DNA from: Campylobacter concisus | Lineage (GTDB): Bacteria; Campylobacterota; Campylobacteria; Campylobacterales; Campylobacteraceae | Assembly: GCF_003048615.2 (NCBI RefSeq) | Contig: NZ_CP049263.1 | Span: 1,054,001-1,118,000, forward strand | DNA: 64,000 bases | Reading direction: 5' to 3' | Part shown: in pieces, positions 27,553 through 35,168 of the stretch | Layout: every line of letters starts with the position of its first letter | Numbering within the stretch: position 1 is the first letter of the stretch | Notes under the pieces: model-generated | Told to the model about the DNA's origin: nothing | Databases searched by the model: none | What the model saw: the letters and a program-made list of their open reading frames with translations, nothing else | Program-made: the position numbers and the translations under genes

Positions 27553-28176
27553 TTACCTTTGATCTTGCAAGCGAACTGGCTCTTCAAAGCTCTCGTTATC
27601 ATCTGTGTAGCCATTTTCATCAAAATTTTCATCACTGCTTCTTTTTTTGCCATTTGGTGTGATGATGATATCTTTTAGCCTTGCTCTGCCATCATCCATC
27701 ACCATCAAAACAGCAACAGCATCCACGTCTTGATCCATCATCTCTCGCTCAGTTTGCTTTGCCTTTTTAGTTGGCATGTAAAACTCTTCGATGCCATATT
27801 TTACAAATAAATATCCATCAAATTTGCCAGCTAAGAAAAGAGCGTCTTTTGGCTTAGTAAAGCTAAATTTATCAAAAGCGTAAGTAGCATTAGCATCTTG
27901 CTTTAAAATGGCGTAAATTTCATCATTTTTTGAGATATTTCTATCATATATATATATCTCAACGCCAGTTTTTTCATCAAATTTAGACTGCTGTAAATTT
28001 GAAAAATCATAGCTCAAGCTCACGTAGTTTCCGCGAAAGAGATCCCTTGGATCGTAAAGATTGACCCTCACTTTTACCTCTTTTCCAAGATAAAGTGGCA
28101 TGAGCGCGTATGCAAGCATCGCAATTATTAGTAAAATTTGAAAGATTATGGCTAGTATTAGTGATCTTATCTTCAT
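27553..28176 (-). CDS. GDYXXLXY-domain membrane-anchored protein
   Basis: A 207-residue protein with one N-terminal membrane segment (LILAIIFQILLIIAMLAYALMPLYLG) and the motif GNYVSLSYDF, which fits the G(D/N)YxxLxY domain named in databases. The rest is probably periplasmic and ends in an acidic tail (DENFDENGYTDDNESFEEP). Its start overlaps the stop of the DUF2157 gene by 4 bp, so the two are translated together; such pairs are common and sometimes fused. No function is established. An AT-rich inverted repeat (27468-27498) lies downstream. Confidence 0.82.
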   Translation of the reverse strand: MKIRSLILAIIFQILLIIAMLAYALMPLYLGKEVKVRVNLYDPRDLFRGNYVSLSYDFSNLQQSKFDEKTGVEIYIYDRNISKNDEIYAILKQDANATYAFDKFSFTKPKDALFLAGKFDGYLFVKYGIEEFYMPTKKAKQTEREMMDQDVDAVAVLMVMDDGRARLKDIIITPNGKKRSSDENFDENGYTDDNESFEEPVRLQDQR

Positions 28177-29438
28177 TTTGTACGTCCTTTTTTAGCTGCA
28201 ACTGCGAGCACGACGAAGGCAAAGACGATAAATAGCGCCGTAGCCCCCAAATAATCGCCTATTAGCTCAAAGTATCTAACCACCGCAACTAAGAATATCA
28301 TGCATAGTCCAAGCGTTAGCTCGCCATTTTTGATAAGCGCGGCTGCAACGATGATGTTTGCTAGCGAGAAGAAGATATTTGCATATCCAACGCCTAAGCT
28401 AAAGACAAATGGCAACGCAAAGAGTATCAAACCAAGAAGCAGGCCGCTTTTGTTTTTCTCTTTGAAAAATAGCGCAATGCTAGCAATGCTAAATACGGCA
28501 AAAACCTTGCCAAAACTGCTATAAAAAAATGCTTTTGCAAACCAAAATTTATCTTCTTCTAGCTCGTAGATATCGCCATTTGCATAAGCTATCAGGCAAA
28601 CGATCAAGATAACGATGCCAAGATACTTGCCAAAGCCTTTTACAAGGTGCGCTAGCCTATCTCTAAAGCCAGCTAAAGTGCTAAAGAGCGCGACAAGTAA
28701 AAGCGCGTATGAGAGCGATAAAGTAGCAGCCATCGGCGCTCTAAACATAAGATCATCATAGCCATAAAATTCATTAAACCCGCTGATCTTAGCGCAAAGC
28801 GAAACGATGTAGAAAAATATATCCGCTAAAAGCACAATCGCAAGAAATGCCGAGTCACTTTTATAAAGCATGTAGGCGCCAAGGGCTATAAAGACGATAA
28901 ATTCATAAGCAAACTCGCCACCCATGCCCTTTAAAACAAACCAGATCGTCGCAAAAACAATGCTTTGAGCCACTAGCAAAGCCTTTTTGCTAGCAAAAGA
29001 GAGCGCCATAGCTCCAACGCTCCAGAGCAAAACTCCACCGCTTGGCTCGTCGCTAATATTATAAATTTGAGCGATAAGCGCTATGGCTGCTCCGTAGCAG
29101 AAATTTCCCAAAAAGAGCATAGCCGTGCCAAGCTTATCTTTGCCATTTTTGAGATAATAAACTCCACCAAAATTTACAAGTCCAAGCGTAAATAGCACAA
29201 GCACCAAGCGCATCAGCCTTGGCATCTCCTCCCAGTTTGCGCCAACTAGCGTAAAAAATGCCAGCGCGAAAAAGAGATAAGCAACCAACTTTAAGATAAA
29301 GCTAGTCTTTTCGCTATGAGCGTTTAGATCTATATCATATAAATTTGCTATCTTTAAAGCGGTGGCCTTATCGATCACATCCTCTTTTTGCCAGCGATCT
29401 AGCTCTTTGGCTAGAAAATTTCTATTGTAAAAATTCAT
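28173..29438 (-). CDS. DUF2157 multi-spanning membrane protein
   Basis: A 421-residue integral membrane protein with about 10-12 hydrophobic segments after a soluble N-terminal part (FLAKELDRWQKEDVIDKATALKIANLYDID), which matches the start of DUF2157 proteins. The gene overlaps the GDYXXLXY gene by 4 bp and stands alone otherwise, between nikR and hypB. Its function is unknown. Confidence 0.83.
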   Translation of the reverse strand: MNFYNRNFLAKELDRWQKEDVIDKATALKIANLYDIDLNAHSEKTSFILKLVAYLFFALAFFTLVGANWEEMPRLMRLVLVLFTLGLVNFGGVYYLKNGKDKLGTAMLFLGNFCYGAAIALIAQIYNISDEPSGGVLLWSVGAMALSFASKKALLVAQSIVFATIWFVLKGMGGEFAYEFIVFIALGAYMLYKSDSAFLAIVLLADIFFYIVSLCAKISGFNEFYGYDDLMFRAPMAATLSLSYALLLVALFSTLAGFRDRLAHLVKGFGKYLGIVILIVCLIAYANGDIYELEEDKFWFAKAFFYSSFGKVFAVFSIASIALFFKEKNKSGLLLGLILFALPFVFSLGVGYANIFFSLANIIVAAALIKNGELTLGLCMIFLVAVVRYFELIGDYLGATALFIVFAFVVLAVAAKKGRTK

Positions 29439-29799
29439 CTTTCATTCTCTTTAAATGACATTTTTTTGTGGCTAATGATAGCATACAAGCGCCAAAAATG
29501 CTAGAACAAAAATAAAGCAAAAAAAGGAGAAATTTAAAAAGCCAAAAAACTTGGGCGGGCTTTTGCAAATTTAGCTTTAGCCAAAGCCCAAGTAAAAAAC
29601 AAACGGTCATCAAACTTTCGCCACAAAAAAGATATCAGGCAAGCAAGAAATAGCAAAACCCGCTATCAATTTGCAAAAATGGATCACAAAAACTGCTAAA
29701 AACTACCAAAAAGACAAAATAAGACAAGCTCTGCAGCCAAGTAAGCGCTGCTAGCTATTTACAAAAAACCTAAATTTAAGAGCCAAAAAAGCTTTTAGC
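29439..29799. other. Intergenic region between nikR and the DUF2157 gene
   Basis: 361 bp with a hairpin at 29549-29593 and low-complexity aaaa/cccaa runs. A 63-codon hydrophobic ORF (29422-29613, minus) crosses the hairpin and has no ribosome site, so I do not call it a gene. Confidence 0.5.
29549..29593 (-). repeat. Imperfect hairpin in the nikR-DUF2157 gap
   Basis: Arms ACTTGGGC and GCCCAAGT (8 bp, perfect) enclose 29 bases. It could be a leader or attenuator structure upstream of the DUF2157 gene, or decayed sequence. Confidence 0.35.
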
Positions 29800-30213
29800 T
29801 TAAAATTTAGGCACAGCGGCCTTTGTAAGTTTAGAAAACTTAACACCCTTTAAGCCAGCAATCCTGTCAGCAAAGCGCTCTATCTTGCTAGCCTCACCTC
29901 TTATCGAGATCGTTTCTAAGCAGTTGTGGTGATCGACATGAACGTGATTTGTGCAGATGATCTTCACATCAGAGTCATGCTCGATATCCATTTTTTTATT
30001 CACCAAATCGTTGTGATGATGCACATAAATGAGCGTCAAAACCCCAATCAACTCCTCGTTAGCGTCCTTCCAGCTATCGCTTACGATCTTTTCACGGATC
30101 AAATCCCTTGTAAATTCACTCCTAGAAGCGTAGCCTTGTTCGCTAACTTTTTTATCTAGTTCGTCTAGTAATTGACTAGGCAAAGAAACACTAAAACGTA
30201 TAACACTATCCAT
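29800..30213 (-). CDS. nikR: Nickel-responsive transcriptional regulator NikR
   Basis: A 137-residue ribbon-helix-helix repressor with a C-terminal ACT-like nickel-binding domain. The N-terminal RHH is [20 protein letters not shown]. The nickel site of E. coli NikR (His76, His87, His89, Cys95) is seen as HHHND followed by [13 protein letters not shown]. The start is 30213 because AAGGAG sits 7 bases upstream; an in-frame ATG at 30252 lies on the promoter. It follows hypF by 45 bp and is the last gene of the hydrogenase cluster, so nickel sensing is physically linked to nickel-enzyme assembly. A palindromic TATAAT box lies just upstream. Confidence 0.95.
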   Translation of the reverse strand: MDSVIRFSVSLPSQLLDELDKKVSEQGYASRSEFTRDLIREKIVSDSWKDANEELIGVLTLIYVHHHNDLVNKKMDIEHDSDVKIICTNHVHVDHHNCLETISIRGEASKIERFADRIAGLKGVKFSKLTKAAVPKF

Positions 30214-30243
30214 TTTTTGCTCCTTTCTCGTTTGATTACCGTT

Positions 30244-30256
30244 TATAATCATTATA
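30244..30256 (-). promoter_or_regulatory. Palindromic -10 box/operator before nikR
   Basis: TATAAT-C-ATTATA is self-complementary, so it reads as a -10 box on either strand. On the minus strand it is about 31 bp upstream of the nikR ATG, suggesting a nikR promoter separate from the hyd operon and a candidate autoregulatory site. Confidence 0.45.
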
Positions 30257-30258
30257 CA

Positions 30259-32502
30259 TCACTTATTAGAAAATGTGGATAAATAATAATAAATTTGCCC
30301 TAAATTTACGTTAGAATCGTTACTGCAGAATTTCTTATTGATATAAAATTTCAAATTTGCTTCAGTAAATTTTTTGTAAATAAGCTCAAGCAAAGTCTTA
30401 TTTTGAAAAACTCCGCCACTTAGTAAAATCTCTTTTTTCTCATTTTTGGAAATTTCAAAAATAATATCAGCCATGCCATTTATAAATGCCGTTGCCGCCA
30501 CTCTTGGCTCATCTTTTAAAGCACTTTTAAAGGTCTCTTTAAAGCTGATAACTCCGTCATTTAGGCTAAATTTGTAACACACATCTAAATTTTTATCATA
30601 AAGTGCCTCAAGCCTCATGCCGCTTTCGCCCTCAAAACTCGAGTGAGAAATGCCACATATTATCGCACCAAATGCGTCAAATATCCTACCAACCGAGCTA
30701 GTTTTTACTAAATTTAGCCCCTTTTGCTCCATCATCTTGAAATTTCTAAGCACCTTTTCATCAAAATTTACTAAAAATTTACGCCCTTCGTCCTCAAGCT
30801 GATACTTCAAAATAATCGAATAAGCGATGAGGTAGATATTTTTTATGCTATTTTCGCCGCCAAATAAGCTAAATTCATCAAAGTGATAAACCCTTTTGTA
30901 GCTATTTTTATCTAGCCTAAAGACCTCGCCACCCCAAATTTTGCCGTCTTCCCCATATCCTGTGCCATCAAAACAAAAGCCAAGATACTCTTTATCTGGT
31001 AAATCATTTTCAAAGATCACGCTTAGCAAGTGCGCGTAGTGATGCTGCAAATGAACTAGCTCAAAGCCCTGATCCTTCGCCCATTTTGTATTTAAAAAAT
31101 TTGGATGCAGATCGGCTATAACCTTATCTATTTTTAGATCATAAGTCGTTTCAAAAAGGGTGAAAATGTCCTTAAACCTATCAAAAGTTGCCACGTTTTT
31201 TAGATCGCCGATATAAGGGCTAACCATCAAAAGTCCGTCTTTGTAGATGCAAAATGAGCTCTTTAGCTCCGCTCCAAGGGCTAAAAATGTCCCTTTTTGC
31301 TTAAAATTTGTATGGATGAAATTTGGATTTAGCCCACGACTTGTTCTTGTAAAAACAACTTCTTCACCAACGCAAAATGCGATACTATCGTCACTTGGCG
31401 AGTAAATTTCTCGGTCGTGATCAAGGTAAAAGTCTATAACGTCACCTAGTTTCTCTCTTAGCTCACTCTCATCTTTTATCACGACTTCGCCTGAGATGTT
31501 TGCGCTAGTTGCGATGATGTCGTGCTCTAAATAATCAAAAAGCAAAAGATGTATGCCGCTAAATGCGAGCATGACACCAAGCTTATTTAAATTTGGCGCA
31601 ACACTTTTTGCGATATTTGAGCCGTTTTTTGCTTCAAGCAAGACGATCGGCTTTAAATTTGAGCTAAGAAGCTTCGCCTCCGCCTCTGAAATTTGCGCTA
31701 TTTTTCTAGCGTTTTGTAAATTTTTACTCATCAGCGCAAAGGGCTTGCTTGGGCGGTGCTTTCTAGCTCTTAGCTCGCAAACTGCGGCTTCATTTGTCGC
31801 GTCGCAAACTAGATGAAAGCCACCAAGACCTTTAATGGCTAAAATTTTACCCTCGTTTATGAGCCTAGCCGCCTCTTTGGCTGCTTCGTTCTCGCTAGCC
31901 AAGACTTTGCCAAATTTATCTTTTAGATAGAGTTTTGGCCCGCAGTTTGGGCAAGAGATCGGCTCTGCGTGGTAGCGGCGATTAAGCGGGTCTTTGTATT
32001 CGCTCTCACAAAACTCGCACATCTTAAACTCGCACATCGTCGTATTTACCCTGTCATAAGGCAATGCTTTGATGATGGAAAATCTCGGTCCGCAGTTGGT
32101 GCAGTTTATAAATGGGTATTTGTAGCGTGGATTTGTGGGGTCATAAAACTCGCGCAAGCAGTCATCGCAAAGTGCGTAATCAGGCAAGATAGGCGCTTGT
32201 TTGGTCGCTGATTTTGAAGCGATGATCTCAAGTTTTTCGTAAATTTGATCTATCTTAATCTTCTTTAGCTCATCGATCCTAGCAAGGGCTGGTAGCTTCT
32301 CATAAAGCTCTTTTTCAAAAGCCAAAAAGCTAGCCTCTTCGCCGCTAAAATTTAGCTTCACGCCCTCATCGTCGTTGTAAATTTCGCCAACAAGCTTAAA
32401 TTTATGCGCCAAAGTATAGACAAAAGGTCTAAAACCAACGCCTTGAACTAAGCCTTTGATCTCATATCTAAAGCTTGATCTCAACGCCAAATCCGGGGTC
32501 AA
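30259..32502 (-). CDS. hypF: Carbamoyltransferase HypF
   Basis: A 747-residue enzyme that makes carbamoyl-AMP from carbamoyl phosphate and passes the group to HypE. Domains in order: acylphosphatase (residues 10-95, GLVQGVGFRPFVY), two zinc fingers (CDDCLREFYDPTNPRY...CTNCG and CEFCESEYKDPLNRRYHAEPISCPNCG), a YrdC-like domain (IKGLGGFHLVCDA, RKHRPSKPFALM) and a Kae1-like C-terminal domain (VHLQHHYAHLLSV, FDGTGYGEDG, LSGGVFQNK). The start overlaps the 3' end of hydE by 35 bp. Confidence 0.96.
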   Translation of the reverse strand: MTPDLALRSSFRYEIKGLVQGVGFRPFVYTLAHKFKLVGEIYNDDEGVKLNFSGEEASFLAFEKELYEKLPALARIDELKKIKIDQIYEKLEIIASKSATKQAPILPDYALCDDCLREFYDPTNPRYKYPFINCTNCGPRFSIIKALPYDRVNTTMCEFKMCEFCESEYKDPLNRRYHAEPISCPNCGPKLYLKDKFGKVLASENEAAKEAARLINEGKILAIKGLGGFHLVCDATNEAAVCELRARKHRPSKPFALMSKNLQNARKIAQISEAEAKLLSSNLKPIVLLEAKNGSNIAKSVAPNLNKLGVMLAFSGIHLLLFDYLEHDIIATSANISGEVVIKDESELREKLGDVIDFYLDHDREIYSPSDDSIAFCVGEEVVFTRTSRGLNPNFIHTNFKQKGTFLALGAELKSSFCIYKDGLLMVSPYIGDLKNVATFDRFKDIFTLFETTYDLKIDKVIADLHPNFLNTKWAKDQGFELVHLQHHYAHLLSVIFENDLPDKEYLGFCFDGTGYGEDGKIWGGEVFRLDKNSYKRVYHFDEFSLFGGENSIKNIYLIAYSIILKYQLEDEGRKFLVNFDEKVLRNFKMMEQKGLNLVKTSSVGRIFDAFGAIICGISHSSFEGESGMRLEALYDKNLDVCYKFSLNDGVISFKETFKSALKDEPRVAATAFINGMADIIFEISKNEKKEILLSGGVFQNKTLLELIYKKFTEANLKFYINKKFCSNDSNVNLGQIYYYLSTFSNK

Positions 32503-33940
32503 AATTTGTTTTTATATTTGGGTTTAGGTGCTTTTTTATCAAGTTGCTAACTACCTTATTATAAAATAAATCCCCGCTTAAAGTAACATTTTTGATCTTA
32601 AATTTATCTCGTTTTTCATAGCTAAAATCGCTCAGAAAATGCGCCAAAGACTCGGTGCAACCAAAGCTGATGTTCTTCTCTCCAGCGCCAGCAAGGATAA
32701 ATGAAATGATACTTTTTACAAACTTAACCCCGTCTAAACCAAAGTCATCTTTCATTTTGTAATCTATCCTAACGCCCTTTTGACCGCTAAAATCACTTGC
32801 CATAAGGAGCAAATTCTCCCCTGCTTTTTTAAAGTCACTGCTTGTGCCAAGCAAGCGTCCAGCTATGCAAAATAGCGAGAAAAAGCTAGCGTTTGAGCTA
32901 AATTTACCACTTGGCAAGACGTGCTCTTTACTGAAGTTTTCAAGTAGCCTTTCGCCGCTCTCATCAGCTCTTATGAGCTCATAAATTTCTTCAAAGCTAC
33001 TAAATTTTGGCAAAAATAGAAGCTGCGTTTTGCTTGATTTTGAAAGCAGGCAAATTTCATCATCGCTAAATTTGCTAAATTTTAGCCCCAAAGCCACTTC
33101 GCCCAAATAGCTAAGCTCAAATTCCTCATCTTTTGTGTAAAAAAATGGGCTTAAAAGCGCACTACTTTCAAGCAAAGCAAGCCTTGAAAGAGCGCTTTTT
33201 TGCTCCTTTGCAGTAACGCTTACAAAGCTAAAACCATCTTGATTTAGCTGCTCGCAAAGGGCGTAAAGAAAAAGATCATTTGGCGCTATCACGTCAAAAA
33301 ATAGCGGTGCGCTCTCGTGATTTTGCCTATAAATGGCTGTCGTTTTTAGCGATAAAAGTGGCTTTTCAAAGCTAGCAAGCGCGATCTGCGCCCTATCACC
33401 AGCTATAAAAATTTTTGGTAGCTGCTTTAAATTTACAGGCATCAAGAAATTTGCATCAAATTTCACCCCAAGAGAAATTTCATATAAATTTTCATCTTGC
33501 TCTACGCAAACGCTCTTGCCGTTTTTTAATAAATTTAGGCAGGTTTTTAGCTTTTCATTAAAATTTTCAAGCGTTATCTCGCCCTCAAATTTACTCCAAG
33601 TAAGTACGCCACTTTCATTTAAAATAGCCTTGCCATTAGCCAAAAATGCCGCCGCTTGAGATGGGCTAAGCGTGCCAAATTTTACCTTCTCAATTTCGCC
33701 CGCCACGTCAAGCTCATCTGCCACATCAACCTCGCTATGCTTTATAAAAAGGCTATAGGGCAAAATGGTGCTTGCTCTGTCTGCTAGGGCGCTAAGCTCC
33801 TCATTTGATCCACTTACTTTTAGGTAAATTTGATCATTTTTGCAGCTTATAGAGTGCTTAAGCTCCCCAGCTAATGAGCGTAAAAAAGGTGCAAAAAAGG
33901 CTGGGTCTTTAAAGCAGTCAAATTTAAAAGCAAGTATCAT
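32468..33940 (-). CDS. hydE: Hydrogenase-cluster protein HydE, HypF-like
   Basis: A 490-residue protein in the position of hydE downstream of hydD, as in Wolinella and Helicobacter hyd clusters. I see no membrane segments, zinc finger or Walker motif. By eye its N-terminus (IYLKVSGSNEELSALADRA) resembles the acylphosphatase end of HypF, and its C-terminus (GRLLGTSSDFKKAGENLLL, then NVTLSGDLFYNKVVSNLIKK) resembles the Kae1-like end (LSGGVFQNKTLLELIYKKF). The zinc-finger and YrdC parts of HypF are not recognisable. It overlaps hydD and hypF, so it is translationally coupled. A role in hydrogenase assembly is likely but unproven. Confidence 0.75.
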   Translation of the reverse strand: MILAFKFDCFKDPAFFAPFLRSLAGELKHSISCKNDQIYLKVSGSNEELSALADRASTILPYSLFIKHSEVDVADELDVAGEIEKVKFGTLSPSQAAAFLANGKAILNESGVLTWSKFEGEITLENFNEKLKTCLNLLKNGKSVCVEQDENLYEISLGVKFDANFLMPVNLKQLPKIFIAGDRAQIALASFEKPLLSLKTTAIYRQNHESAPLFFDVIAPNDLFLYALCEQLNQDGFSFVSVTAKEQKSALSRLALLESSALLSPFFYTKDEEFELSYLGEVALGLKFSKFSDDEICLLSKSSKTQLLFLPKFSSFEEIYELIRADESGERLLENFSKEHVLPSGKFSSNASFFSLFCIAGRLLGTSSDFKKAGENLLLMASDFSGQKGVRIDYKMKDDFGLDGVKFVKSIISFILAGAGEKNISFGCTESLAHFLSDFSYEKRDKFKIKNVTLSGDLFYNKVVSNLIKKHLNPNIKTNFDPGFGVEIKL

Positions 33941-34479
33941 TTTAAACCTTTTTTAGCGTAGTCATCGAGGGTGTCGTTTAGGGTGAAATTTGCCACCTTT
34001 TCGCACTTAAAATCAAGCTCTTTTAAGTGTTCAAGTAGCGTTTTTTCTAGGATGTTAGAAGCTTTTATCACTTCATCTGAGAGGCTAAAATTTGATGACT
34101 CTATGCGGCTAGGCACGATGCCTAAGATTTTGGTTGTCGGTCTATCGCCTGCAAGCTCCATTAGATGAAGGGTTTGAAGCATCTCGATTTCGTGAGCCGA
34201 GCCGTCCCAGCTGATAAAATTTGGTACGTTTAGAAAGTCGAAAAAATAAACATCGCCCACGCTTGCGCCATTTGCGCTAATGCAATCAACGACGATAAGA
34301 TAGTCAAATTCGCTTATTATGTGAGTTAGAGCGAGGGCTAAAGTGCCCCCGTCCATTAGAGTAAGCTCGTTTTTAGAACTTGTAAATTTATAGTTTTTAG
34401 CCATCAAATTTACAAAATGAACACCTATGCCCTCATCAGCAAACATAACGTTGCCAATGCCAAGAACTAGCACTCTCAT
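33937..34479 (-). CDS. hydD: Hydrogenase maturation endopeptidase HydD
   Basis: A 180-residue HyaD/HybD-family protease that removes the C-terminal tail of HydB after nickel insertion. VLGIGNVMFADEGIGVHFV holds the first nickel-sensing carboxylate (Glu), and VVDCISANGASVGDVYFFD and the later SAHEIEMLQTL histidine complete the site. It overlaps hydC by one base and hydE by four. Confidence 0.93.
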   Translation of the reverse strand: MRVLVLGIGNVMFADEGIGVHFVNLMAKNYKFTSSKNELTLMDGGTLALALTHIISEFDYLIVVDCISANGASVGDVYFFDFLNVPNFISWDGSAHEIEMLQTLHLMELAGDRPTTKILGIVPSRIESSNFSLSDEVIKASNILEKTLLEHLKELDFKCEKVANFTLNDTLDDYAKKGLK

Positions 34480-35159
34480 CAGTGTTCTTTTACAAATTTA
34501 TAGCCACTAACGATGGCGTCCATCGCTCCATTTTTGCCTTTAACGGCGTTAAATATCGCCATATAAACGTGAATAGGCACAAATATCATGATGATCCACA
34601 TGCAAATTCTATGTATCGTTCTAACATTTGCTAGTCCGCCCATAAGCTCTTCAAAGTATCTCGCTGGCTCGTAGATCGCTCCGCCAAGTCCCTCGTGATA
34701 AACGTGAGCGTAAAGCACTAAGCCAGTTAGGCATATGAGTGCCAAGATGACGTAAAAGAAAAAGTATGAGGCAAACTGCAATGGGTTATAAACGCCCCTT
34801 AAATGCGGGTGTGGCCCCATAAAGATGTAGTATTTTATCTGCGCTATCCAAACTTTTGGACTTAAAAAGTCAAGCACGCTCATCCACTCTTTTTTGCTGT
34901 GCTTATCAAAGACAAATAGATAGAATTTAAAGATAAATACCGCTATTAGCACAAAGCCAGCGACCTGGTGCGCCAAACGCCACTTTGCTTGCATGAAATT
35001 TGTAGGCTCGCTCGTGATCTCTGGACTCATAAAGACATAAGAGATGTAGTAGCCGCTCACAATCAAAAGCGTGATAGCTATAAATCTAATCCAGTGTGTC
35101 AGCCTAACGCCGATGGAGAATTCGTATTCGCTGATCCTGTCAGGATTTTTATGTGACAT
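34479..35159 (-). CDS. hydC: Ni/Fe hydrogenase, cytochrome b subunit
   Basis: A 226-residue di-heme cytochrome b that anchors HydAB in the membrane and passes electrons to menaquinone. Four membrane helices are seen, with heme-ligand histidines in RLTHWIRFIAI, WRLAHQVAGF, YAHVYHEG and IHRICMWIIMIFVPIHVYMAIF. It sits 9 bp after hydB. Confidence 0.95.
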   Translation of the reverse strand: MSHKNPDRISEYEFSIGVRLTHWIRFIAITLLIVSGYYISYVFMSPEITSEPTNFMQAKWRLAHQVAGFVLIAVFIFKFYLFVFDKHSKKEWMSVLDFLSPKVWIAQIKYYIFMGPHPHLRGVYNPLQFASYFFFYVILALICLTGLVLYAHVYHEGLGGAIYEPARYFEELMGGLANVRTIHRICMWIIMIFVPIHVYMAIFNAVKGKNGAMDAIVSGYKFVKEH

Positions 35160-35168
35160 CTTTTCTCC

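Noticed and set aside
27462-27653. 63-codon basic minus-strand ORF between hypB and the GDYXXLXY gene
   Set aside because: It lies mostly over the 3' end of the GDYXXLXY gene in another frame, and the K-rich tail comes from AT-rich intergenic DNA.
29422-29613. 63-codon hydrophobic ORF before the DUF2157 gene
   Set aside because: No ribosome site, overlaps a hairpin and the start of the real gene, and has repetitive Phe/Leu composition.
29770-29812. AT-rich inverted repeat at the nikR 3' end as a terminator
   Set aside because: The arms match with a bulge only, and most pairs are A/T; I could not separate it from background.
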